Below are positions 1 through 6,110 of a stretch of DNA of 7,979 nucleotides, one piece after another; the stretch's first letter is position 1, and each line of letters opens with the position of its first letter. This DNA comes from JBBSEZ01 sp038239195 (lineage in GTDB: Bacteria; Planctomycetota; Planctomycetia; Gemmatales; Gemmataceae). The DNA lies in NCBI GenBank assembly GCA_038239195.1, contig JBBSEZ010000455.1:1-7979 (forward strand). Direction: 5' to 3'. A model generated the notes under the pieces. That model had not been told where the DNA came from. It worked only from the letters and a program-made list of their open reading frames with translations, and searched no databases. The translations under genes were made by a program, and so were the position numbers.

Positions 1-83
1 ACCTGTTCCGGAATCAGGAAGAGCTCCGCCTCGACCAACTCCTGGACGAACGCCGCTTGCTCTGCTCGCAGCTTGATCTCCAT
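1..83 (-). CDS. Start of possible ParD/CopG-like antitoxin gene (partial, runs off window)
   Basis: Only the first 27-28 codons are visible; the peptide begins MEIKLRAEQAAFVQELVEAE and continues LFLIPEQV to the window edge. A short beta-strand-like start, then a helix with FVQELVE and a proline-containing turn before the next helix, resembles the N-terminus of ParD/CopG-type ribbon-helix-helix antitoxins, which bind operator DNA as dimers and neutralise a ParE/RelE-type toxin. That family call is inference from very little sequence. The ATG start is supported by GGGAG (positions 90-94) six bases upstream. The gene begins 25 bases after the pump stop codon, so it may be co-transcribed with the efflux genes. 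A toxin gene, if there is one, would lie beyond the window. Another small DNA-binding or unknown protein is possible. Confidence 0.5.
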   Translation of the reverse strand, partial: MEIKLRAEQAAFVQELVEAELFLIPEQ

Positions 84-108
84 GCTTTGCTCCCGCCCGA
101 GAAAGGGA

Positions 109-3100
109 TCACGACGCCTTCCCCTCCACCATAATCCCCTCCGCCCCCGCCGCATAGCCCGGCTTCTCCTCCTTCACTTCCCCGTGCGAGCGCGGCCCGA
201 AGAAGTGGTAGAGCACCGGCAGCACCAGCAGCGTCAGCAGCGTGCTGCTCAGCACCCCGCCGATCACCACCGTCGCCAGCGGGCGCTGCACCTCGGCGCC
301 GACGCCCTCGCTCAGGGCCATCGGCACGAAGCCCAGGCTCGCCACCAGTGCCGTCATCAGCACTGGCCGCAACCGCGTCAGCGCCGCCTGCTCGATCGCC
401 TCGTCCAGCGCCACCCCCTTCTCGCGCAGGTGGCGGATGAACGTCACCAGCACCATGCTGTTGAGCACCGACACTCCCGACAGCGCGATGAAGCCCACGC
501 CCGCCGAGATCGAGAACGGCAGGCCGCGCCCCCACAGCGCCAGCAGCCCGCCCACGCTCGCGAACGGGACCGCCGTGAACACCAGCAGCACGTCTCCCAG
601 GTGCCCGTACGTCACGTAGAGGAGCACGAAGATCAGCGTTAGCGCCACCGGCACCACGATCGTGAGCCGCAGTTCCGCCCTTTGCAGGTTCTCGAAATCG
701 CCCCCCCATACGATCCGGTATCGCGACTCCGGAAGTTTGACCTCGTCTTCGACGCGCTGCCGCGCCTCGGCCACGAAACTGCCCACGTCGCGGCCACTCA
801 CGTTGCACTGCACCACGATGAGCCGCTGCCCCCACTCGCGCATCACCTTGGCCGGCCCTTCGATCAGGTCCACGTCCGCCAGGCGCGACAGCGGCACCAG
901 TTCGCCCCCCGGCGTCTTGATCATCAGCGCCGAAAACACCTCGGGACGCGCACGCATGCCCTTTGGCAGTCGCACTACCAGCGGGATGCGCAACTGCCCC
1001 TCGCCGATGCGAGCTTCCCCTTCCTCCGTCTTGCCCTCGACCACGTCGCCGATCACCTTGCCGCCCAGCGCCTCGACGTGATCGAACACCGCCCGCGCCG
1101 TCACCCCGTAGCGAGCCAGTTGTTCCTGGCGCAGGCGCACCTGTAGTACGGGGAGCCCGCCGACCGGCGGGTTGCTCACGTCCTTGCTGCCGGGGACCTC
1201 CTTCAAGATCTTCTCCACCTGCTCGGCCTTCTCCTTTAACACCTCGAAGTCGTCTCCGAAGACCTTCACCGCCACGTCGGCGCGCGAGCCGGAGATCATC
1301 TCCTTGATGCGCTGCTCGATCGGCTGCGTGAAGCCCACCTTCTGGCCCGGCATGTCCTCCACTTCCTCCCGCATCAGCGCGACCAGCTCCTCCTGCGTCG
1401 TCACCGGGCTGTCGTCCTTCTTCCGCTTCGTCCACTGCGCTCGCGGCTTGAGAGTGATGAAGAAGTCGGTCTCCTCGGGGCCCATCGGGTCGGTCGCCAC
1501 CTCGGCGGTCCCGCAGCGGGCCCAGACGTTCTCGATCTCGCCGGGGAACGCCTTGAGCAGGGCCTTCTCCATGAGCGTGTTGTTGCGCTGCGCCTCGGCG
1601 AGGTCGGTCCCCGGCAGGCGCAGGATGTTGATGACGACCGCCCCCTCCGAAAGCCTCGGCACGAACTCCGAGCCCAGCCCGCGCGCAACGAACGCGCCGA
1701 CGCCCAGCGCCATCGCCGCCAGGACCAGCACCGCCACCCCATGCCGCAGCGAGAACCGCAGGATCGGGTCGTACACCCAGCGCGCCAGCCGCACCACCCA
1801 CGGGTCTTTCTCGTCCATCTTCCGCGGCAACAGCATGCTGGCCAGCACCGGCATCAGCGTGAGCGACATCACCATCGAACCCAGCAGCGCGAAGATCACC
1901 GTCAGCGCCATGGGCCGAAACATCTTCCCCTCCACCCCCTCCAGGGTGAGGACCGGGAGGTAGACGATCATGATGATGAGCTCGCCGAACATCGTCGGGC
2001 CGCGCACCTCCATCGCGGCGTCGCGGACCACGTCGATTCGGCTGCGCGTGTCGTCCTTGTCGTGGGCGAGGTGGCGGACGCAGTTCTCGATCATCACCAC
2101 GGAGCTATCGACAACGAGGCCGAAGTCGATCGCCCCGAGGCTCAGCAAACTGCCGGCGATGCCGAAGCGCAGCATCCCGCTGAAGGCGAACAGCATCGAG
2201 ATGGGGATGGCCAGGGCGACGATCAGCCCGGCCCGCAGGTTGCCGAGGAAAATAAACAGCACGGCGATGACCAGGATCCCGCCCTCGAACAGGTTGCGGC
2301 GCACGGTGTCGATGACGCGATCGACCAGTTCCGTGCGGTCGTAGACGGTCCGCACCTCGACGTCTTTGGGCAGCGTTTTCTTGACGTCTTCGAGCCGGGC
2401 CTTGAGCCGGGTCGTCACCTCGTGCGGGCTCTCGCCCATGAGCATGAAGCCCAGCCCGAGCACCACCTCGCCCTTGCCCTGGGCCGTCACCCCGCCCATC
2501 GGGAGGTCGTGCCCCACCGCCACGTCGGCCACCTGCTTGACGCGCACCGCCACGCCGTCCCGCGGCGTCGCCACCACGATGTTGCCGATCGACTCGACCC
2601 CCTGCGTCCGGCCGATGCCGTGGACCAGGAACATCGACCCCGAGCGCTGGAGGTATCCGCCGCCGACGTTGAGGTTGTTGGCCTTGAGCGCCTGCACCAC
2701 CTGCTCGAACGTGACGCCGTACTCGACGAGCCGCACCGGGTCGATGCGCACCTGATACTGCTTCTCCAGCCCGCCCCAACTGTTGATCTCCGCCGTGCCC
2801 GGCACCGTCCGCAGCGCCGGGCGGATCGACCAGTCCTGGAGCGTTCTCACTTCCGTCAAGTCGCGCTTCCGGCTGGAGACGGTGTAGTGAAACACCTCAC
2901 CCAGCCCGGTGGCGACGGGGCCCAGGCGCGGCCGGGGTTGGCCCTCGGACAGTTCGACCGCGCCGAGCCGTTCGGACACCTGCTGGCGCGCGAAATAAAT
3001 GTCGGTCCCGTCGGCGAAGGTGACGACGACCTGCGACAGGCCGAACTTCGACAGCGAGCGCACCTGCTCGAGGCGCGGCAGCCCGCCGAGCGATTGCTCG

Positions 3101-3306
3101 ATGGGAAAGGTGATCTGCCTTTCCACTTCCTCGGGACTGAGCCCCGGCGCCTGCGTGTTGATCTGCACCTGCACCGGCGTCGTGTCGGGGAAGGCGTCGA
3201 TGGGCAATTGCGGCACCGACCACGCCCCCAACCCGGCCAGGACGCCGGCGATGGCGAGCACCAGGAAACGGTTGCGCAGCGACCAGTCGATGATCCCGTT
3301 GAGCAT
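109..3306 (-). CDS. CzcA/CusA-family heavy-metal efflux RND pump (inner-membrane permease)
   Basis: A 1065-residue proton-driven RND transporter of the heavy-metal efflux (HME) type, full length for the family. It would take metal cations from the periplasm or membrane and pass them to an outer-membrane channel through the adaptor encoded just upstream. The start MLNGIIDWSLRNRF is typical of CzcA proteins. Twelve membrane segments can be placed at roughly 12-30, 340-356, 358-378, 384-407, 437-456, 466-492, 522-541, 878-898, 903-924, 930-955, 980-1000 and 1005-1034. Two large periplasmic loops (about 31-339 and 542-877) hold the porter and docking domains. Segment 4 reads DFGLVVDSSVVMIEN, with D394, D400 and E407 in the positions of the proton-relay acids of CzcA. 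The Ser-Ser after D400 replaces the usual Gly-Ala, so the cation is not assigned. This segment differs from the copper/silver CusA pattern. A GAGGG site precedes the ATG, and the adaptor stop is 15 bases upstream, indicating an operon. Family call is firm; substrate is open. Confidence 0.96.
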   Translation of the reverse strand: MLNGIIDWSLRNRFLVLAIAGVLAGLGAWSVPQLPIDAFPDTTPVQVQINTQAPGLSPEEVERQITFPIEQSLGGLPRLEQVRSLSKFGLSQVVVTFADGTDIYFARQQVSERLGAVELSEGQPRPRLGPVATGLGEVFHYTVSSRKRDLTEVRTLQDWSIRPALRTVPGTAEINSWGGLEKQYQVRIDPVRLVEYGVTFEQVVQALKANNLNVGGGYLQRSGSMFLVHGIGRTQGVESIGNIVVATPRDGVAVRVKQVADVAVGHDLPMGGVTAQGKGEVVLGLGFMLMGESPHEVTTRLKARLEDVKKTLPKDVEVRTVYDRTELVDRVIDTVRRNLFEGGILVIAVLFIFLGNLRAGLIVALAIPISMLFAFSGMLRFGIAGSLLSLGAIDFGLVVDSSVVMIENCVRHLAHDKDDTRSRIDVVRDAAMEVRGPTMFGELIIMIVYLPVLTLEGVEGKMFRPMALTVIFALLGSMVMSLTLMPVLASMLLPRKMDEKDPWVVRLARWVYDPILRFSLRHGVAVLVLAAMALGVGAFVARGLGSEFVPRLSEGAVVINILRLPGTDLAEAQRNNTLMEKALLKAFPGEIENVWARCGTAEVATDPMGPEETDFFITLKPRAQWTKRKKDDSPVTTQEELVALMREEVEDMPGQKVGFTQPIEQRIKEMISGSRADVAVKVFGDDFEVLKEKAEQVEKILKEVPGSKDVSNPPVGGLPVLQVRLRQEQLARYGVTARAVFDHVEALGGKVIGDVVEGKTEEGEARIGEGQLRIPLVVRLPKGMRARPEVFSALMIKTPGGELVPLSRLADVDLIEGPAKVMREWGQRLIVVQCNVSGRDVGSFVAEARQRVEDEVKLPESRYRIVWGGDFENLQRAELRLTIVVPVALTLIFVLLYVTYGHLGDVLLVFTAVPFASVGGLLALWGRGLPFSISAGVGFIALSGVSVLNSMVLVTFIRHLREKGVALDEAIEQAALTRLRPVLMTALVASLGFVPMALSEGVGAEVQRPLATVVIGGVLSSTLLTLLVLPVLYHFFGPRSHGEVKEEKPGYAAGAEGIMVEGKAS

Positions 3307-3321
3307 TTGGCCCTCGTTCGA

Positions 3322-4815
3322 TCAGTCCTCGGCCCCGCCGATGCGGTCCTTCAGAAGCTCCGCCTTGAGCGCATGACTGCCGGTGGTGACAACCACGGCG
3401 CCGGGCCCCACGCGCTGGAGCACCGCCTCGCTGACGGGAAGCACGGTGGTGCCTACGAGCGGCGCCCCGAACAGGCCGACGGCGCTGGTGGCCTGCAACA
3501 GGCGCGGATCGAGGAGCTCGGTCCGCCCTCTGCGGCTCGTGCCCGGCACGACCAGGCGCGGCTGATACTTCTTGTCGGTCGCAGTCTCCTTGACGAACAA
3601 CCAGTGGCCCTGTCCGTTCCACTGGATCGCCTCGTCCGGCACCGACACCGCCTTGGCCGTCTCGCGTACCTGCACCGCCGCCATGCCGAACGTCGCCGGG
3701 CGCAGCCGCTCGCCCGGGTTGTTTACCTCGGCCCGCGCCCGTACGGTGCGCGTCTTCGGATCGACCTCGGCCGCGATCCAGCTCAGCTTGCCGCGCGCGC
3801 TTTGCCCCGTCGAGTCGGAGTGGAACGTCACCTCCTGGCCCAACTTCAGCCGGCCCACGTCCTCGAGGCGCACGTCGAGCATCAGCCAGAGGCGACTCAG
3901 GTCGGCGACGACGAACTGCGGCCGGTCGGGCGTCACCATCTCGCCGGCGACCACGTCGCGGCGGATGATCTGGCCCGCAAAAGGCGCTTTCAGCGGGAGC
4001 AGATTGGCCGGCAGGCGATCGACCTCGGCGGCCAGGCGGCTCAGGCGGCGCACGTCGAGCAGGGCCCACAGGCCCCCCGCTTCGGCGAGGATCACGCTTT
4101 CCGGCAGCCCGAGCAGGCGCAAGGAGTGGGCGATTTGTTCGTCGGTCCGGCCCTGCACGTCGGGCGGGTTGAAGGGCACGCCGAGGTTGGCGAGGGCTTG
4201 CTGGTCGGCCAGCAGCCGGATGCGCGCCTCGCGCAGCTCGGTCCGCGCCGCGATGATCTGCCGTTCGGGGACCGAGTCGCCGGCCGACTCGAACCGCGCC
4301 AGCGCCTTGCTCTTCACTTCGACCTGCACGAGCGATTGCAACAGGTCGGCTTTCACCTTGCCCAACTCCGCCGATGACACGAGCAGCAGCGCTTCGCCCT
4401 TGCTCACCCGCTCGCCGACCTGGCGGTAGACTCGCCACGCCGCGCCGGGCGCGCGCGTCGCCAATTGGGCATAACGGCCTTGATCGAAGGCAAGGACGGC
4501 GCTGGCCCGCACGTACTCGGAGATCGTTTCCGAGCGCGCAGGGGCAAACTCCAGGCCCGCCTTCTCCGCCGACTCGTCGGAAGCGAGCACGAGAGGCGCG
4601 ACCGCCGGGGGCGGGCCCTTGCTCTCCTTGCCGGGGGGCTCGTCCTTGTCGTCCTTCTTGCCGTCGGCGCTCTTGCCGGGTGGCGGCTTGCGGGGCCCGA
4701 TCTTCCAGTCGTGGTTGTCGCCCCACCAGGCCAGCCCGCCCAGGGCAGCCAGGACGAGCACCGTGGGCACCTGCCCGAGAACGAAGACCAGAATGCGGCG
4801 CATACGCGAGGCCAT
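3322..4815 (-). CDS. Efflux RND periplasmic adaptor (membrane fusion protein, CzcB/CusB type)
   Basis: A 497-residue adaptor that would link the CzcA-like pump to an outer-membrane channel. An N-terminal membrane anchor (about 8-31) is followed by a Lys/Pro/Asp-rich linker (40-72). The two halves of the biotinyl-lipoyl-like domain lie near 115-148 (RAPGAAWRVYRQVGERVSKG) and 275-305 (LKAPFAGQIIRRDVVAGEMV). Between them is a helical hairpin region that includes a longer inserted stretch. A beta-barrel domain follows (about 306-385, DLSRLWLMLDVRLEDVGRL), then a membrane-proximal domain ending in GSHALKAELLKDRIGG, an ending I associate with CzcB-type adaptors. The start is supported by AAGGAG (4823-4828) seven bases before the ATG; a second Met at codon 5 is a less likely alternative. 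Residues about 430-465 form a rather hydrophobic extra segment in the C-terminal domain. The gene lies directly upstream of the pump with a 15-base gap, so the two are almost certainly co-transcribed. No CusF-like or His-rich metal-binding module is evident in the protein. Confidence 0.94.
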   Translation of the reverse strand: MASRMRRILVFVLGQVPTVLVLAALGGLAWWGDNHDWKIGPRKPPPGKSADGKKDDKDEPPGKESKGPPPAVAPLVLASDESAEKAGLEFAPARSETISEYVRASAVLAFDQGRYAQLATRAPGAAWRVYRQVGERVSKGEALLLVSSAELGKVKADLLQSLVQVEVKSKALARFESAGDSVPERQIIAARTELREARIRLLADQQALANLGVPFNPPDVQGRTDEQIAHSLRLLGLPESVILAEAGGLWALLDVRRLSRLAAEVDRLPANLLPLKAPFAGQIIRRDVVAGEMVTPDRPQFVVADLSRLWLMLDVRLEDVGRLKLGQEVTFHSDSTGQSARGKLSWIAAEVDPKTRTVRARAEVNNPGERLRPATFGMAAVQVRETAKAVSVPDEAIQWNGQGHWLFVKETATDKKYQPRLVVPGTSRRGRTELLDPRLLQATSAVGLFGAPLVGTTVLPVSEAVLQRVGPGAVVVTTGSHALKAELLKDRIGGAED

Positions 4816-4890
4816 GCGAAGGCTCCTTCAAACCTGGGGCCAACCGGCCCGCCGAGGGAAGGATGATCGGATCGTTGAGGTACGCGATAA

Positions 4891-5003
4891 GGCGAGCGGC
4901 AGGAAACCCCCTCCCCCGTAGGACGGCTCTCCTGAGCCGTCCTCTCCCCGGCAGGACGGCTCAGGAGAGCCGTCCTACGGGCTGTTTTCTCCTGCCGCTC
5001 GCC
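4891..5003. mobile_element. MITE-like element: 13-bp terminal inverted repeats around a 29-bp nested palindrome
   Basis: The ends GGCGAGCGGCAGG (4891-4903) and CCTGCCGCTCGCC (4991-5003) are perfect 13-bp inverted repeats. The triplet TAA directly flanks both (4888-4890 and 5004-5006), as a 3-bp target duplication would. Inside, 4915-4943 and 4953-4981 are perfect 29-bp inverted copies separated by 9 bases. Each arm is itself a hairpin: GGACGGCTC and GAGCCGTCC with a 4-base loop, at 4921-4942 and 4955-4976. The region could therefore fold as one long stem or as two adjacent hairpins. It encodes nothing. It lies between the small Cys/His-rich gene and the adaptor, where it could also stop or attenuate transcription. 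No run of T follows on the minus strand, so a classical intrinsic terminator is not supported. The inverted repeats are seen directly; mobility is inferred. Confidence 0.5.
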
Positions 5004-5048
5004 TAACGAAGAGACGGCCCGGGCCATTTGGGGCGCCGCAGGCCGGGA

Positions 5049-5106
5049 GCGAGCGGCGGGGCTTGTCCCCGCCGTCCGGACCGCCGGGGCAAGCCCGGCG
5101 GCTCGC
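5049..5106. repeat. 58-bp imperfect palindrome centred on TCCGGA
   Basis: The sequence is symmetric about the point between 5077 and 5078: 24 of 29 positions pair, with mismatches at 5055, 5058, 5066 (a G-T pair), 5070 and 5073 and their partners. Outer arms are GCGAGC and GCTCGC; inner arms include GGGGCTTG and CAAGCCC. It begins about 31 bases after the stop of the small gene at 5138 and precedes the MITE-like element. It could form a strong hairpin in RNA and may end transcription of the small gene, though no T-run follows. GCGAGCGGC also occurs in the 4891-4903 terminal repeat, so the two palindromes may be related. Confidence 0.6.
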
Positions 5107-5137
5107 CAGGTTCGCCTTCGAGAGCGGACCGTTGATC

Positions 5138-5521
5138 TCAGAGAAGCAGCGCGCAGAGTGTCAGATAGAAGGGGCCTTTGGCAGGTGGGGGGCCAGACGG
5201 GGGGGCGGCGGAGGAAACCGCCGACGGGGCGACGAGGAGGCTGCCGTGAGGAGGCAGCACGAAAAGTTGAACGTTGGCGAGGTCGAGGGAGGGGGCGGGC
5301 GGCCCGGCCGGCTTCAGGCCCATCCCCTGCGCGAGTTCGGAAGCGGGACAACCCGGAAGGTGATCGTCCTCCTCCTCCTCGGAGTGAGTGGGCGATTCGG
5401 TCCCGAACGCGTGAGCGACGAAGCGCGTGGCGGGGCAGGAGAGCTTGCAGATACAGATCCCCGGCGGCATCAGCAGCCGGACGGCAAGAAGGACCAGTAG
5501 TATGCGATGCGAGATGGCCAC
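5138..5521 (-). CDS. Small exported Cys/His/acid-rich protein, possible metal-binding accessory of the efflux operon
   Basis: A 127-residue protein I cannot assign to a named family. The N-terminus (MAISHRILLVLLAVRLLMPP) looks like a signal peptide or membrane anchor. It is followed by CICKLSC (Cys 23, 25, 29), His37, His46, a run of acids EEEEDD (48-53), His54 and Cys58 in DDHLPGCPAS, then a Pro/Ala-rich stretch. It ends FYLTLCALLL, with Cys123. The clustered Cys, His and acidic residues, and the position directly upstream of a metal efflux pair, suggest periplasmic metal binding or sensing; this is inference. I chose GTG at 5521 because AGGAG (5532-5536) lies ten bases upstream. An in-frame GTG at 5545 would add eight residues, but its nearest purine-rich site abuts the codon. 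A candidate promoter lies just upstream. No classical lipobox is seen. The 322-base gap to the adaptor, filled by palindromes, makes read-through uncertain. Confidence 0.7.
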   Translation of the reverse strand: MAISHRILLVLLAVRLLMPPGICICKLSCPATRFVAHAFGTESPTHSEEEEDDHLPGCPASELAQGMGLKPAGPPAPSLDLANVQLFVLPPHGSLLVAPSAVSSAAPPSGPPPAKGPFYLTLCALLL

Positions 5522-5531
5522 GCTCGGGTTG

Positions 5532-5536
5532 CTCCT
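5532..5536 (-). promoter_or_regulatory. Ribosome binding site that decides the start at 5521
   Basis: The minus strand reads AGGAG here, ten bases before GTG at 5521. The alternative GTG at 5545 has GAGAG directly against it, with no spacing, which makes it a poor start. Confidence 0.5.
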
Positions 5537-5554
5537 CGGAATCACCTCTCTTCA

Positions 5555-5583
5555 AGAGTAGGCGTCGAGCGCCGGCGAGTCAA
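5555..5583 (-). promoter_or_regulatory. Candidate sigma70-type promoter for the small Cys/His-rich gene
   Basis: On the minus strand TTGACT (5578-5583, five of six to TTGACA) is followed after 17 bases by TACTCT (5555-5560, three of six to TATAAT). Transcription would begin near 5548, giving a leader of about 25 bases with the AGGAG site before GTG 5521. The -35 box and spacing are good but the -10 box is weak. Confidence 0.3.
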
Positions 5584-5632
5584 CGCAGCCTACCTCCTTT
5601 CCCAGGATCTTCCCCTGCGTGCGGTAGACGTA

Positions 5633-5660
5633 ATCCGCAAAAAGCGCGACCGGCACAGAC
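5633..5660 (-). repeat. Intergenic 28-bp repeat, copy 1 (core CGCTTTTTGCG)
   Basis: Read on the minus strand, this sequence contains GTCGCGCTTTTTGCGGAT and matches 25 of 28 bases at 6922-6949, with the last 18 identical. The core CGC-TTTTT-GCG is a small dyad. This copy lies between the YidD gene and the small Cys/His-rich gene, about 110-140 bases upstream of the latter's start. It could be a regulator site, an RNA element or a dispersed repeat. Confidence 0.6.
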
Positions 5661-5702
5661 GCAGCGAGCCCGGCCGCAGGGCAATGTCGCGGTTGGCTCG
5701 GG

Positions 5703-6044
5703 CTATTCCTCCAGCGGAGGAACCGGATCGAAGGTGCCTCGCGGGACGTCGGGTTGGCAGGAAGAAAGCCTCTTGTACGTTAGCACGAGCCCCCCACGGG
5801 CCCCGTGTGTTTCAACGGCCTCGATGGAGTATTCCGAACAGGATGGTCGAAACCGACATTGCACGCGCCCCTTCAACAGGGGGCGCCCGCCCCACTGGTA
5901 AAGATGCACGCATTTGACGTAGCCCCAGCCGGTTACCTGGTTTTTCGGGGCGAGGAATGAATCGGCAACGGCCGCCAGGAGGACCGCCGCAATCAGCACG
6001 AGCCAGGTTCGGGGGCTCTTCAAGCGTTGCCGCAGGAAGGCCAT
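5703..6044 (-). CDS. yidD: YidD-family membrane protein insertion efficiency factor, N-terminally anchored variant
   Basis: A 113-residue protein whose second half is clearly YidD: CRFRPSCSEYSIEAVETHG (63-81), then GLVLTYKRLSSCQP and GTFDPVP near the C-terminus, with the conserved Cys63, Cys69 and Cys96. YidD acts at the inner face of the cytoplasmic membrane and helps YidC insert proteins. Typical members have about 70-90 residues. This one has an N-terminal extension with a clear hydrophobic segment (about 14-30, WLVLIAAVLLAAVADSF) and a linker before the YQWGGRPLL motif that normally lies close to the start. The ATG has GGAGG (6055-6059) ten bases upstream. The usual rpmH-rnpA-yidC neighbours are absent: a DUF5684-like gene lies 66 bases upstream and a small Cys/His-rich gene follows. 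It may be a second, accessory copy in the genome. The family call is firm; the role of the anchor is inferred. Confidence 0.93.
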   Translation of the reverse strand: MAFLRQRLKSPRTWLVLIAAVLLAAVADSFLAPKNQVTGWGYVKCVHLYQWGGRPLLKGRVQCRFRPSCSEYSIEAVETHGARGGLVLTYKRLSSCQPDVPRGTFDPVPPLEE

Positions 6045-6110
6045 TTTCTGCTCGCCTCCAATCGAGAATGCATCGCCCCCGCAGCCGGTCGGACCGATGT
6101 GCGGGCGACT

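Noticed and set aside
14..1801. 595-codon open frame on the minus strand overlapping the pump
   Set aside because: Same strand but another frame of the CzcA-like gene; composition is Gly/Arg/Ala-rich with no recognisable domain.
1741..4377. Very long open frame on the plus strand (878 codons) opposite the pump and adaptor
   Set aside because: It is antisense to two clearly recognised genes, rich in His/Arg/Gln/Pro as expected for a GC-rich shadow frame, and shows no domain.
2897..4843. 648-codon minus-strand frame across adaptor and pump
   Set aside because: It runs through two well-supported genes in a different frame, and its Arg/Ala/Gly-rich product has no family signature.
5706..5722. 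Perfect 7-bp stem TTCCTCC/GGAGGAA at the end of YidD
   Set aside because: It lies within the last codons (PPLEE) and is short; without a T-run it is not a convincing terminator.
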